Source: Lucinisca nassula
Taxonomy: Eukaryota; Mollusca; Bivalvia; Lucinida; Lucinidae
Length of the DNA stretch: 64,000 nt
Reading direction: 5' to 3'
NCBI GenBank assembly: GCA_963580285.1
Contig: OY757024.1
Location: 122,016,045-122,080,044, forward strand
Shown here: positions 22,620 to 35,249 of the stretch, piece by piece
How the letters are laid out: every line of letters begins with the position of its first letter
How positions within the stretch are numbered: the stretch's first letter is position 1
Translations under genes and position numbers: made by a program
Notes under the pieces: generated by a model
What the model saw: only the letters and a program-made list of their open reading frames with translations
Database searches by the model: none
What the model was told of the DNA's origin: nothing

Positions 22620-22997
22620 CAGAAAAAAAATGATTCTAGCAAATATACATTTTGTGACAATCTCTATAAGACGCGTTTGAGGTGGACGTGTAGAAAACGA
22701 CGTAGTACTTAATATCCGACGTCATCAAACGCTAGCTGTTCTCGCAATAGTTAGCAGCGTATGTTAGTGAACTTTTGTGACATGATGTTTTTCTTTATGT
22801 TACATGGACAAACTCTGGCGTGTAAGTCATACCTAGTAGGCCAACTTTGGATCAACGTCAGTGACGGTCCATCGAACGTTGATGCGACGTTGCTGAACCT
22901 TTATCTTGCTGAATATTCATTTAAGCCACACCCATTTTATTCTATCAACAAATCACATCACTTGATGTTATTTATTGCTACAAATTCATAAACTGAA
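22620..22997. other. No feature recognised
   Basis: AT-rich sequence without repeats that I can match elsewhere in the window. Confidence 0.3.
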
Positions 22998-23104
22998 TGC
23001 CAAACAGTGTAGATCCTCATCAGATGGCTTTTTCAGAAGAATAGTTCCTGATCAGATGGCTTCTCCAAAAGCAATCTGATCTCGATCTACACTGTTTGCA
23101 AAGA
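22998..23104. repeat. Inverted repeat around a gatcagat motif
   Basis: 'gccaaacagtgtagatc' pairs with 'gatctacactgtttgc', enclosing two 'atcagatggctt' copies. Small MITE-like element. 23105-23860 shows no other feature. Confidence 0.5.
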
Positions 23105-23860
23105 TAGGGGTTGTCGTGAACAGCAGGATAAGAGTTAAACATTGCTTTAATACCGGGTGACCAGTGGGTATGTACTCTCATACTTGCGGCCATTTATTAT
23201 GTAATTTGAGGGGAATGGGTAAACCTTCCGGGAATATCAACTTTTGCAAATGTATATTTGTCTACCATGTCAATAGGGGTCAACTCTTAGAGGAAAGAAT
23301 TTGCTTCTGGGCAGTAAATTCTTTTCATCCCTTTCTCACTTGAACAGGGCTTCTGGAGAAGCGAACAGGAAGTCCAGAAAAATGTATAATTTTGAAAAAT
23401 GGAGGAAAAATCTACCAGGTGTTCTCATTCCCCTTAATGTGTAATTTGGTTTAAAATAATGAGATTATGGTAACAGGTCCGTGGAATGGATGCCCTTGAA
23501 TACCCACTTCATGCGTATAGTAAAATGAGGGTTTACAATATATATTAGTTTACCTGTTTTTGCCAACAAAAAAAGTTTGACACGATAGAACCGCCTCCAT
23601 GAGAAGGTTGTAACAAACGCCCGCAGTCTATGTCCTGTCATGCATAAATATGATACAACCACAGGTATATTCTAACACTGGTCGCTAATATAGACAATGG
23701 TTAAATCCAGTGATATACTGAGTGAAGAATCACTAGGCGAAAAAACGTGAAGCGAAAAGCCACTGATTTATGACGTTTTGCGACGCCATCGATGTTTTTT
23801 TTTTTTTTGACGTTAGACGGAGTAACGTCTTTCAACGATCAAATAGATCAGCACTATACC

Positions 23861-23992
23861 GTGATTTGTTGAGTAATATATCACAATTTTCTCGGCCAGT
23901 TGTAAGTAGATAAACCAAACGCGCTATGCGCTCGTGATATGATCCACCTTACAACTGACCTCAAAACAGTGATATATTACTGAACACATCAC
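23861..23992. repeat. Foldback element with ~45-bp arms
   Basis: The arms begin with 'gtgatttgttgagtaatata' and its near complement ending 'tactgaacacatcac', and extend inward to 'cagttgtaag'/'cttacaactg'. The loop is ~40 bp. Confidence 0.75.
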
Positions 23993-24004
23993 TGCTAACG
24001 CCGA

Positions 24005-24395
24005 TCTATTTCTTAATTACCATATGACGTCGCCTCTGAGAATGTAATAACGCCATGTAATAAATTCGGTAATCCGCTAGTGGATAAAATATGCAAATAA
24101 TGTTCGATACGTCCCGTAACGTTACACGTGCGACGTCCTTAGTAACGTCGCGTTTACCGGTGGAAAAATAATGACATTTTATGCCAAAACTCATGAATTT
24201 AATGCGTTTTAAATGTCAAATGATAAATAGAATCTTGCATTCGCGCGTAAATGTTATTCAATTTATTAAACTCGTTGCAGAAAAGGGATAAACTTCTCGG
24301 CAAAGCCACGCATTTTATCCCTTTTCCTCAATTCGTTGAATAAATTAACAAATATATGAACACTCATGTAAGATCCTCTATATAACACATGGTTA
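24005..24395 (+). repeat. Repeat R2, copy 1
   Basis: About 390 bp shared with 36500-37480: 'gtaataacgccatgtaat', 'gatacgtcccgtaacgttac', 'gataaatagaatcttgcatt', then an inverted repeat ('attaaactcgtt' ... 'cgttgaataaatt') and 'cactcatgtaagatcctcta'. Non-coding. Confidence 0.8.
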
Positions 24396-24494
24396 CGTGT
24401 GCGTAACGTCAAATAGACGTCCGTGATAGCCCTATGTTGTCTATTGAAATTCTTTTGAACTTTGTCGGTAATAAAATCAGAGGACAACGGTATT

Positions 24495-24745
24495 TAAAAT
24501 TGTCATTTGGGATGGTAAATCGGCGGTTTTACGGTCGGAAATTTCGTTTTTCGGAGACGCGTAAGCGCAGCCGTAAAACGAAATTTGCGACCGTAAAACC
24601 GACCATTTACCTCAACAAATGACAACTTTTAATACAGTTATCGACAATATAATGCACGTATTCCTTTGTTTTTTTCAGCGGAGCCGTAAAATGAAATTTG
24701 CGACCGTCAAACCGACGATTTACTTCCACAAATGACAATTTTTAG
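24495..24745 (+). repeat. Two-hairpin element P, copy 2 plus a half copy
   Basis: Palindrome 24495-24640 with arms around 'ggttttacggtcggaaattt' and 'aaatttgcgaccgtaaaacc'; a second right arm follows at 24676-24745. The small second hairpin is missing. Confidence 0.75.
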
Positions 24746-25782
24746 TATAGTTATCGGCATTCTTATGCACTTATTAGTTTGTTTTGTTAAACATTGTACT
24801 ATTTTGAACACAACGACAAGCGCTGTGAGCCGAACCTGATAAACTTGATTTCAAATGACACGAATTTGGTATTCCATTTATCAGTTTATCCCATTATTCA
24901 CGCTTTGCATATGCAATTAACGTTTAGTTATCGATTATCCTCAGTGCGTCTCAACTTTCCGGCATGCAATAATTGATCCATTTATTTAGTATAATCTGAC
25001 CGTTATATTTCCTGTTATTAAAATAATGTTTCCCTTTTTTGTTGTAGTCCGGTTCATTCATAAAAGTGCTATATCATGTTGACGTGATAAAGCTCACTTG
25101 CCCTGAGATAGCATATCTTTATCAGATCAGTGTGTTTCAATGCAATGTATATAGAGGAAATTTATAAACCTTTCTATATTCAATACACATCTTGCGAGCA
25201 AAAGGCAAAGACAAATTAGACAACAAATGAAACAAGCTTTTTAAAACCTAGCATGCAAATAACATTAAATTGCATTGTTCAAACCTACAGCAACCCTACA
25301 GTTCTCAGGTTGTCACGCTTATCTGTTTCTTTGATAAACTGTAAAACTTGCTTTTTACTTAAAGTATGTATGCTAGATAAGCAGTCTGCGGAAATGCGTG
25401 TAATTATAATCATTATTTCATTGATTCAAGTGGATTATCGCGTTTCACACATAACCATTCATTCCGCCTTTTCCTAAGTAATGTATTCTTTTGATTGTTT
25501 CTGTTGTTGACCTGAGTATTTATATGTTTTATGTTCACCAAGGGTAAGATTGACGCTGCCATTACTATAAGACACCTATGTGACACCGTGCTTTCTTTCA
25601 TTTCTCGTATATAGTTATTTTTCTTTTGAAAATTTGAAATATTTTTATTATTTATTTACATATTTAAGTCTGTTATTAAACGTAGATCGAGGATATACAT
25701 TACGATATCACACCCGTGAGACATAGTGCATATCTACAGTGCATTTTACAACTCCAAAATGGCTAATGTATGTTTGTCAGAG
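24746..25782. other. No gene or repeat recognised
   Basis: AT-rich; short open frames without recognisable domains. Confidence 0.3.
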
Positions 25783-25852
25783 TTGAGGTTTGACGTCCCC
25801 GCCTACCATATTAAGGTCATAAGGGTGACGTTGCTTCCGAATTTGTGGCCTT
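25783..25852 (-). mobile_element. SINE-G 3' end fragment
   Basis: 'gaggtttgacgtccccg' ... 'gacgttgcttcc' matches the 3' end of SINE-G copies such as 45937-46210. Confidence 0.65.
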
Positions 25853-25925
25853 TTAGTCAAAATGGCTACTTTTCTAATGAAAATCCGTGATGTTTTTATT
25901 ATTTATACTGCACAAGTAGGTTATT

Positions 25926-25972
25926 AGTGCTCGATAGAGCCGCCTAATTGAGTCGGTTCTAACGAGTACACA
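25926..25972. repeat. Family J hairpin
   Basis: 'tgctcgatagagccgcc' with 'ggttctaacgagtaca', then a tail with 'ataagaaaaaa' and 'gtttacggggt'. Confidence 0.6.
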
Positions 25973-26439
25973 CAAGCTACGTCTTGAAGCACATATAAGA
26001 AAAAAAATAAGTTTATCCCCAGTAAACCCCAGTTTCCGCTCTATAAAGTGAGGTTTACGGGGTATTCATTTCACGGATATGTTCACGTGATTAAAAATTT
26101 CACGTCAGCGAATGTTTTGTTTGAAAGCAACGTCCACTGTTATCAAAAGGTAACGATGATTCGGTATAATAATAACCAAACGGTATAACCTGTATTGCCT
26201 ACCTATGACGGTTATAATAATAATTACGGTATTACATGTCTTGCCTGTCTATGGTGGTATACTATTTGACGTCACTTTCTACTTATCCTCGGACTACAGT
26301 CTCTGGTAGACTTTATTTATGGGCGAGTTTATGACTATGTTTACAATTCGCTTCGGTTATGCACACTGCTAAATTTTCTTCGACAATTTTAGGGCGCCCG
26401 TACGCTTGGCACTCGGCCAGGGGATAGCTGTATCCAAAA

Positions 26440-27900
26440 TAGAAGTGAAGGCAATGATCAGGATCCGATACAACGAACCAACAGCTCCCCTCAGAGACAC
26501 TAATGGGAAAGAAGCACAGACATGAAAAAACTAGACTCTAATGGAAATATCAATAAAAGCCAAAAGGACAGTTACTTTCCAACAAAATGGTCAAATGGCT
26601 ATCCAAAACAAAATGTAAGCGATACAAACACTCAAGACATACCATAACAAAAACAAACCGCGACCGAAGAACCGCCTTGGAACGGTCAGTGAAACGAATT
26701 CCACTGCAGAAGGGGCTTAAATCGATTTTACAATGCCACGATCCTCGCACTTCCATCGCGATTTAGACAAATAATTTGTTCAGTCCTCCTAACTCATCTG
26801 TGCAACATCTCCGTGAACACAAAAATAAAAAAGCCACAGATAAAACAACGTTGAGGACTAAACAGCAAGGAACCACAGAAATGCTGGAGCAAAAGAAGAC
26901 CAACAGTAAGACTCCGAAGAGCCGGACCAGAGACAGAGCATCAGGCACCAACCAACATTACATAAAATTAGATTCTCTAATTCTCAGTCAGCCTTTACGC
27001 TGAAACCGTCATAGAATCTGAGACCTGACCAAATGGCGTGCAATTTAAGAGGGAAGCAAAGTTGTCAACCGAGATTGGGTTTACTACCATGTATGCAGTC
27101 TGTCGTATAACATATATTTTGTTGTACCCTATCTTTTAATATCGAAGAATGAGTTTACGAACTTTGGTGCTGAAGTCATTGCATTTATATATTTTTTCTG
27201 AATTTATATACTAAGTCACCATAAAATTTGGGTTCCGACAGACCTTGTGCAGAAGAGAGTTAAGTCCAACATTGAATTTTGAAATTAAATCGAAATGAAG
27301 TCTATACAATTTTGAAAAGGATTTGCGTGTTTATAATACCAATAACCCAGATTAAGAAGTTTAGCAGTTAACAATTTATTGCGAGTGTTGAAGTCAGTTA
27401 CATGACTAGACACTCTGCCTAATCGAATTTATTGTGAAATATAAACGCCACAGGATGTCGCACGAGGCATATCACCATCCAATGAAGGAAAATTTACAAT
27501 CACAAAATCAAAATCATCGCGTTTAACATAAATATTGCAAATAACAAACCCAAGCACAATAGATAGATGTTTAAGTGAAGTTCCTGGGGATAAATCTGGC
27601 TAATCAAACCATCGAATAGGTATTGTCAATACTTAATGAAACATCTAAATGACTAGAAGTCATGCTTAAGGCTTCGGTGATTTCAATTTGGATTTTTAAC
27701 AGAAAGGTACATCATGAAGTCTCTTTCTTAACAAAATAAGACGAGATCTGCCACAATGGATGCGCAATTTGTACCCATCGGAATACCCACAATTTGTCCA
27801 AATAACTTAGTACCAAATCTTATGTAAAGATTGTCAAGTAGAAAGGTGAGAGCTTTATACACTTTCGGACATGACCATAAAGTATTATTTGTATGCTCTT
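26440..27900 (-). pseudogene. Penelope-like RT, C-terminal half, with 3' tail
   Basis: On the minus strand 27900-26990 decodes in broken frames to the RT of the PLE family seen at 57666-59220: LLDNLYIRFGTKLFGQIVGI followed by PMGT, then the C-terminal region. The catalytic block, YLDD in the other copy, reads HLDV here, so a catalytic Asp is gone. After ~100 bp of 3' UTR the common E tail follows (26830-26440). The order ORF end, link, E tail is the same as at 57000-57664, which shows that E is the element's 3' end. Many stops; non-functional. Confidence 0.75.
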
Positions 27901-27901
27901 C

Positions 27902-28210
27902 AAAGTTGTCATTTGGTGGGGGGAAATTGGAGGTTTTACGGTCGGAAATTTCGTTTTACGCTGGCTCGAAATACCGAGGATTTATCTCCCAAAATGACAA
28001 TAATCAATACAGTTATCCCCATTCCAATGCATTTATTTGTGTTGTTTTTTTAAATTGTACTTTTTTTCACAAAGTGGTATTCGCTGTAAGCGGCGTAAAT
28101 CCAAACGCCAGCAAGTGAAAATCGATGTAATGTGATGGCGTCGGATTTCCGACAGTATATCAATAATATACTGTCGCAAAATTTTGACGTTATCTAATCA
28201 GACGTCGCGT
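27902..28210 (+). repeat. Two-hairpin element P, copy 3
   Basis: Starts 'gttgtcatttgg' with part of the 'ttttacggtcggaaattt' palindrome, then the spacer and the small hairpin gacagtatatc/gatatactgtc-type at 28145-28175. It starts where PLE sequence stops, so it probably inserted into that PLE. Confidence 0.65.
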
Positions 28211-28279
28211 TAAATATGCAATGCATTAGTATCAGTGTTTGGACCATTAAGATTACACTTTATATGTATCTACCTTATT

Positions 28280-28356
28280 TTAGGAGTAGCACTTGCATTT
28301 ACCCATATGGCACATTCCACTTTTTTTACCATCTTCTTTGCAGTAGTCATTACAAG
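28280..28356 (-). CDS. Terminal exon of a small cysteine-rich peptide (CS-alpha-beta-like)
   Basis: On the minus strand a 77-bp exon candidate follows an acceptor (atactgtag) and ends in TAA. It encodes 25 residues with cysteines spaced C-x3-C-x9-C-x4-C-x1-C and a GKKSGMCHMGKCKC core, ending CKCYS. This matches the last five cysteines of the CS-alpha-beta fold shared by invertebrate defensins and scorpion potassium-channel toxins; in molluscs an antimicrobial or defence role is the likelier reading. The first cysteine and the signal peptide must lie in upstream exons. A phase-compatible signal exon lies at 41180-41240, but the link is inferred. The larger open frame upstream is intron and repeat. 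It could be a pseudo-exon. Confidence 0.5.
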
Positions 28357-28547
28357 CTACAGTATATAGGTATTGAAACCTAGCAGCAGAGAGTCTCCAA
28401 ACATAGGGGGGTTTACAGACGGCTGAAAACATGCATATCCAAATGTACTGGAAATTCAACCACCACCAAAAAAATAAATAAAAAAAATAAAAATAAATAA
28501 ATAAAATAAAAAAATGACATTTTGCATACCTCTTAAAAAACATACAT

Positions 28548-28606
28548 TTTGGGTACTCGTTTGAACCGCTAAGACGGTTCTAACAAATACCCACAAAATA
28601 ATGTGT
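28548..28606. repeat. Family J hairpin
   Basis: 'gggtactcgtttgaaccg' pairs with 'cggttctaacaaataccc'. Tail with 'gcagaataag' follows. 28607-29037 has homopolymer runs only. Confidence 0.65.
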
Positions 28607-29037
28607 TTTAAGCAGAATAAGATACAAAAATGTATACCCTATAAAACCCAATCTCGCGATATCAAAGTCGCGTTTAAGGAGATCAAAATTATACAATCGT
28701 GTTTGCGTGATTAATAAGGTAAATAAATACATGTTTATACGTCAAGATCACAAGTACAAACTGTACCAAACTTGAGATCAAACAATAAGTATGCTTTTAA
28801 GTCTGTTTGTTTTAAATTTTGAAACAGTAAAATTTCATTAGTTTTTGCCCCCCCCCCCCCAACCCCCAACCCCCCTCACACAGAGCAAAAAAAAAAAAAA
28901 AAAAACATCTTGTTGTAGAAGAACCAATAAGACTGAAACATTTGATAGAAAACAACAAAGTACCCAAGAAGTACTGTTTTAAGCCTAAGCATTTAAAAAG
29001 TAAGCTTTATATATTTCCAGTTTTGTATGTTTGAACT

Positions 29038-29200
29038 GAGATTTTATGTCCACGTCAACACTCCTGAGGTCATCTGGGAGACAATGCTTCCAACTTTATC
29101 GGATTCAGATGGAATGATATCTCAATCACTCCCACCCAAACAAACCAATAGGGTTAACAAACAGGAAAGATCCTACTCGCACCATTTTGTAGTATGGGTA
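29038..29200 (-). mobile_element. SINE-G 3' part
   Basis: Diverged minus-strand copy: 'gtccacgtcaacactcctga', 'gcttccaactttat', 'accaatagggttaac'. It faces the plus-strand copy just downstream. Confidence 0.55.
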
Positions 29201-29224
29201 TAACTAAATTTTCCGGCACACGCT

Positions 29225-29545
29225 CATCGGGGCTTGAAGAAATAGATTGGGCTGCATGGTGCTCCCGCGTACAGCTAAAACCGATCGCACATGAGTACTT
29301 GTAAACCGCTTAGAGGTCTAAGCCTGTCCGGGCAAAGGGGTGTGAGTCGGACCGTCTATGCATATAAACCCTTTCGGTTTCATTGGGCGACAGGGCTTGA
29401 GATGTCATTTAATCTCGATTTCGGGTAAAATTCCAACAAAATTGGAAGCAGCATCTACTAAATGACATAAGTAGTGTTGACTGGGACGTTTAACCTCAAT
29501 TCAAACAAAGAGTAGTGTTGACGGGGACGTTAAACCTAAATTCAA
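29225..29545 (+). mobile_element. SINE-G copy
   Basis: 'catcggggcttgaagaaat' to 'gggacgtttaacctcaattc', shared with 40313-40605 and 59533-59850. The tail 'gttgacggggacgttaaac' is duplicated here (29475 and 29516). Confidence 0.75.
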
Positions 29546-29559
29546 CCTAACACACTAAA

Positions 29560-31070
29560 ATCTCATTTGGTAACAATCGCCAAGGAGAATTGACAACACA
29601 AGTGAGTCGATTGTTTGCATTGCACTAAATGATAGCGTTTTACTCTTACATCCCTGTATTGTAAGACAACAACGTAGACCCTGATCGAAATGTGTGTTCT
29701 GCGGCGTCTGATCTGCGTATTCACTGTTTGCAAAACCATACGCTTGATTCCAGTCCTCCCTCTTACTCACTATTTGTCCTCACAGTAACAAGAATAGCGA
29801 GGAATTATTCTATAAATAGCCATTACCTGGATTCAGTACAAATCAATGAAAGTCTCGTGGACATCAGCGCAGACGTGCTTCTGTAGTTAGCATGTTTGTG
29901 TCGAAAGACCAACAATCGTACTAAGGTTAAGTCCACTTGAAAACCGGGATGAAAGGGTCAAACGAATTTATACCATTATGCAAACCTGAAGTTTCAGAAA
30001 ATGTCCATAAACGAACAAACAAAAAAACGATGAAAATATGCACTCTTTATACCCTTATGAGCTACGTCATGACAAACCCTGTTTTTGCCAGTTGCGAACA
30101 TGAAAATTGCAAATTATCTTCCACATCAGCGCATCTGATCAGCAACACAAGCTTTGGTATTTGGACACTTCAATGCCTCTTGTTTACGTGACAAAAATGT
30201 CATGACATTTACTAGTCTGTGAAGTTCACTGGTGTTTTTTTTTTTTTTTTTTTTGGTCTCCCGGACATTTTTGTGACACGGTTCAATTTTTGCTGATGTA
30301 CTGTAAAAGCATTTTTTATGTCCAACTAGTTCAAGTTGGGCAGGGTTAACTTACCGTCTCACGATGCAGAAGTGCTATAGACTAAGACGTGAACACACGT
30401 AGTCATAACAACGTAACGTCCCTACTCTAAGGAAGATTGTTTACATGACCCAATCACGTTAAATCTCGTTGAGACTTCGCCGGACAACCATCTCGGACAT
30501 GTAAACGTTTTCTTCCACGACATAAAATGTCTGTCTCTGTCGGGTTGACCACCAGTCCAAAACGTCATTATTGACGATATTTTTCTTTCTGAGATTTTTT
30601 TTATTATTTTTTTTTTCTATATTCTTTTTATAAATGAAAGATTATATCTGTCTTTTCTAGCTACCTAACACCATTTTCCATGAGTCCGCACAAAATGTAG
30701 TCTGGCTCATATTCAGTTCTGGGCGCACTTTCACTAAGTGATAGTTTGGAACATGTTCTCGCGCATGCTGATATTCATGTATTGGATTAATTTCAAAATC
30801 ACATTAATGCTCGGACAAAACTTGCTTTTTGAAAAACTAAAAACAAATATTCACGAAGTTTCAGCTTATCGAGCGTGTTATCTATCCTGAAAGCACCATA
30901 CAAAGTTTTGGAGCAAACGGCTTTTCGATTCGTTCTTATTTTGCAGAGGGGATCAAATTCAGCATTTCATACGAATCAGCTGGCAGCAGATGAATTGCAT
31001 GAAATATAAAATCACATTTTCTGTGAGGAAATATCAGAAAAAAAAATGCAATGACCTCTGCTACAATAAA
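29560..31070. other. No gene recognised
   Basis: No domain-bearing frame. A T run at about 30235-30254 and isolated splice-like sites (for example ttattttgcag at about 30935) without supporting coding sequence. Confidence 0.3.
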
Positions 31071-31072
31071 AA

Positions 31073-32360
31073 TACAAGAAGCCCAAGGGCCACTATGCTC
31101 ACCAAGGCTCAGAAGGACACAGGCAGGCATGTATTTATTTTATTAAACCATGGAATCCCTGCACCCTGAGACGCTATAGATATTTTTTTCACCCAATCAG
31201 CCTAATTGCTTCAGAGGACTGATGCCGTCTGAATGTTGTATAATTGCAAGACAACAGACGACAATTGATAACTGCCGTTGCAAGACAACATATGACAATT
31301 GGCAACTTCCAATCTGTAACAACCAATAGGCATAAAACCATATGACAGACAGAACATTGTTGAAAAAACATTCTATGGAAGTTCGATAAAATATCTTCAA
31401 AGGTGTAAATGGAAACTCTTAACTTCTCATAGCAACCAAAGTAAACAACAAAATTTCGTAAAAAAAGTGTAAAGGCAAATATTCTGAATGTTTCAATAAA
31501 GTCTCAGTCTCATAGAGCATGTGTTTGATAAGGAGATGATTTTTAAGTATTTTTTCTTCCACTTTTTGGGGGGGAGGGGACGGGTTGGGAATGGGGGTGG
31601 AGATCGGGGTGGGGGTTTCAATGGCAACAAATAAAAATGAGCAGTAGGTCTAAAAAATATGGCTGATAGAAGATTGTTTAAGAAATATTTCTATGAACTT
31701 TTTGTCAAAATATCTTATAAGGCTTGCAATAAATGCAACATTTTCATTTTTACCAACGAAGTCTATAGAACTCTCAGTTGCCTTAACAACCAAATTTGTT
31801 CAAAATCAAAAAATCTATTCAGGGAAATATTTCCATAAGGCATCAGCCTCATAGGGCATATGATGTTTGAGGAGATGATTTTGAAGTGTTTTTTTAGTTT
31901 TATTATTTATTTATTTATTTATATATTTATGGGGACATTTTGTTTCCATGACAACGAATGAAAGTGAGTTGTTTGCCTAAAGTCATATGGCAGATAGATG
32001 ATTCTTAAAAATATTTATATGAAAGTTTTGTCAACATATCTGCCAAGACGTCGCAGTAAATGCCATATTTCAATTTTCCGCATTACAAGTCAATGGTAAT
32101 TCTATGTTGCCATAGCAGAATTTCATCAAAAACACAAAACCTGTAAAGGCAAACATGACGTGGAGCGCTGTGGTGCAGTGGTAAAGCATTGGATTTGAGT
32201 TTGAGAGGTAGCCGGTTTGATCCTCGCAAGCACCACGTGTTGTTTCCTTGAGCAAGAAACTTTATCCACATTGCTTAGTACTGGTTCCTACCCAGGAAAA
32301 GAGGGCCACATTGAAGATTAGTACTAGTACTAAATGTGTTACCCTCTATAAATAAGGTCG

Positions 32361-32414
<54 letters not shown>

Positions 32415-32880
32415 AATACTTCCATAAAGTCTCAGCCTCATTGAGCGTATAGTTTCTAAGAAGATATTTTAAAGTATTATTTTTCAGTTTAGTTTCCATG
32501 GCAATAAGCAAAGAAGAGCTGTCACTTTAAGTGAGCAGTACCCCCGTGGGAGCCATCACAAACAAGTGCGGACTTACAAACGCACACACCCACAAAAGGA
32601 CAGTACAAAAACCATATGCCCTCCTATGGGGGGCATAAAAATTAGCAGTAGGCCTAAAATCATATGGAATATAGATGATTGCTTAAGGTACATTCCTATG
32701 AACGTTTTGTCAAAATATCTGCAAAAGCTTGGCAATTAATGCCATTTTTTTCAATTTTCACGGTTATAGGTCTATAAAATCACCTACTTTGAAATAGCAA
32801 CCAATCTAAAGAGCTGAAATTCATCAAAAACACAAAACAAGTCATTGTTCAATTTTCCCAATTAAAGGTCAGTGGAAATT
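31073..32880. repeat. ~330-bp satellite array
   Basis: 'taaagtctcagcctcat' blocks at about 31497, 31833 and 32417 give 336 bp and, after removing the SINE at 32158-32413, ~326 bp. Head sequence 'gggccactatgctcacc' at about 31085 resembles other array heads. Confidence 0.7.
32158..32413 (+). mobile_element. SINE-C with (ATT)n tail
   Basis: tRNA-like head with A box (tggtgcagtggtaaagc) and B box (ggtttgatcc), a body with 'ttgagcaagaaactttatcc' and 'cctacccaggaaaagagggc', and an att/tta tail at 32352-32413. A minus-strand copy lies at 51685-51888. Confidence 0.88.
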
Positions 32881-32927
32881 CGAATTTGCCATAGAAACAA
32901 AACGAAACGGCCGATTTTCATAAAAAA

Positions 32928-33255
32928 TAGAAGTGAACGCAATGATCAGGAATCAATACAGTTAACCCACATCTCCTATCAGAGACACCAAAGGGAAAGA
33001 AACACAAACATGAAACAACATACCCCAATAGAAACATCAATAGCGGAAAGCCCAAAGGACAGTCACTTTCCCACAAAATTGCCAATCGGCTATCCAAAAC
33101 AAAATAATATAAGCGATACGCACTCCAGACAAACCATAACAAAACCAAACCGCGACAGAAGAACCACCTTGAGACGGTCAGTGAAACGAATTCTACTGGG
33201 TGGGTGGGGTGGGGGCGCTCAAATCGACTTTACGTGGCAACAATCCTCCACCTTA
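32928..33255 (-). mobile_element. PLE 3' tail (E repeat), 5'-truncated
   Basis: Starts at the common terminus 'tagaagtgaacgcaatgatc' and runs to 'caatcctcc'; the ATG frame within it is repeat. Confidence 0.75.
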
Positions 33256-33378
33256 TATTAAAGTAAGGACGTGGACTATAGATCAAAGCGTCAAAGGCAT
33301 TGCAATAACAGATTCTATGTGAAATCGTGACACTCTTTGTACTTATATAAAACCTCTTTAACAAAAGTTTTTTTTGGG

Positions 33379-33478
33379 ATCTAGTTGTTTCACGTATGTG
33401 CTTCTTTCCCTGTGATGTCTCTGATGGAAGTTGAGGATTAATTGTATCGATTCCTGATCATTGCCTTCACTTCTATTT
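33379..33478 (+). mobile_element. PLE 3' tail, short copy
   Basis: Last ~100 bp of the E repeat, ending 'gatcattgccttcacttcta' exactly like the other copies. Confidence 0.7.
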
Positions 33479-33739
33479 TTAATACATTTTATTCTTATTA
33501 TGAACGACAAACAAAAACCGCCATTCATTACAATAACACAACCTCGTGACATAGTGCGTTTTATCATGGTTGTTGAATATCTCCGATATGTTTCTTGTTT
33601 ATACTGCAAACATAGGTTGTGAGGACCTGTTATAACCGCCTGTCTTGGGCAAAGCAATAAGAAAAATAATGTATTCCATTTAAACCTTTTCTCTATACAA
33701 AGTGGGGTTTATTTGGGTGTTCATTTCATTGACTTGGTT

Positions 33740-34491
33740 ACGTTATGCTAACAAAAGAATTGCTGATAAAGGCTAGCACCTCGTGGGCCAACGATTTACC
33801 GGAGCACGGGAAGCGTTCTCCAACAGCAACAGTTATTTATACGCAGATAATAATGCTCATGTCCGCTTTTAGGCTGGGCCTAAGTTCATATTTGCCATAC
33901 ACGTATGTTTACTGGAACAAACAAAATAAGAACCAGCCTGTTCAGGAAAAGACATATAAAATAAAACAATAACTTGCCTTGTATTGCCTGAACTTCACCT
34001 GCAAAACAATTAAATGCATTGAATATCTAAAGATTTTAGTGAACTTTCATTGTTGTCAACATCATAATCATGTAAAGAAAATCATTTAAATCCGTCTGAC
34101 TAGCAGTCTGCACACATATGTCCCGTCAAGTCGTTGTACATTATGACTTTTAGTCCAATCATTGTTCAGTAAAATTTACCGAATTTCTACTTTGAAGTTG
34201 CTGTAGTTCTTTTTTCTGAGGTTCGTTATGTCGGAAGTTGTTTTACTCGGAACCAGCAGTGTCTAAACCATACAATATTTGTCTGTCCTGGTGGCAAGTA
34301 GTCCGCATTTTTATGGAAACCCTTGCGGGACTTCTCATTACTACGTACATCTTACGCATTACTTCCAAATTTTATCTCATATCCATGAAGAAATTTCAAG
34401 TCTGAAGTAAGACGTCATGAGTTAAGAAGTGAAAAAAGTCATGCAGTTTAAATCATAAGTAATACGTTAAAAACCAGTGCTTCAGCTGAAG
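33740..34491. other. No gene recognised
   Basis: A 21-bp minus-strand segment at 33978-33998 sits between an acceptor (ttttgcag) and a GC-type donor (aag/gcaagt); it is too short to call an exon. Confidence 0.2.
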
Positions 34492-35249
34492 TGCACGACC
34501 CGCCGGATGCTTTTAGCTTTATGAGTGTTACCATATATTGGTATGGCGGCCATTTTGGTCATGTGGCCTGGACCTAAAACGGTCCCCCCAATAAATGCGC
34601 CTTATCGTAAGGAGCAAAAATATATCTTATACTTTAGTACTGTATTCTGAATCGTTCGCAGGATAAAATGCATTCTTACTTTTCCAATACAAAAGCATAT
34701 GTGTCAAAGTTTGACCTAGGCACAAAGAATGTCAAGGTCAACCCAGGGTCACCATTTTAGCACTTTATGATGGGCCTACGTCCCAGATGCTATTTATCAA
34801 GTTTCGTGTAAATCTGCCCAGTGGTTCTGGAGAAGACTATTTTTGAAGGGTTTTTACCATATATGGCTTGGCGGCCATTTTGGTCATGTGCCCTGGACCC
34901 CATGAGCAAATTCTGATTTTACCCATCCCATAGAGGCTCCATATGAAATTTGACTTCAATCGGCCCAACGGTTTCCGAGGAGAAGCAGTTCGAAAATTAT
35001 CACATTTTTCGCCTCGGCGAGGCTATACTAAATGGAATGTAATATTTGGCAAGTTCATTGGTTAGATCTCGTTGATACCTATCAGTATGCCAAAATTATT
35101 TAAATATTCCAATCGGTTAAGTCACTATCACCAATTTTCACAAACGGGTTACGGACGGACAGACAGACTTACAGAACGACACGATGATTTTAGGGCACTT
35201 TTTGAAAATCAACCGACTTCAGTCGGTCGCTTTTTCTGCGGGTCGTGCA
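34492..35249 (+). mobile_element. Element H, 12-bp terminal inverted repeats
   Basis: Begins tgcacgacccgc and ends gcgggtcgtgca, perfect inverted repeats 758 bp apart. Inside are the 'gttctggagaaga' core shared with the satellites and a terminal hairpin accgacttcagtcggt. No coding capacity and no clear target duplication. A second copy lies at 38684-39222. Confidence 0.7.

Noticed and set aside
30930..31010. Acceptor-like ttattttgcag followed by a short frame
   Set aside because: No coding similarity, no donor or partner exon visible.
32160..32235. Possible tRNA gene
   Set aside because: Head of SINE-C; the second copy at 51685-51888 carries the same body.
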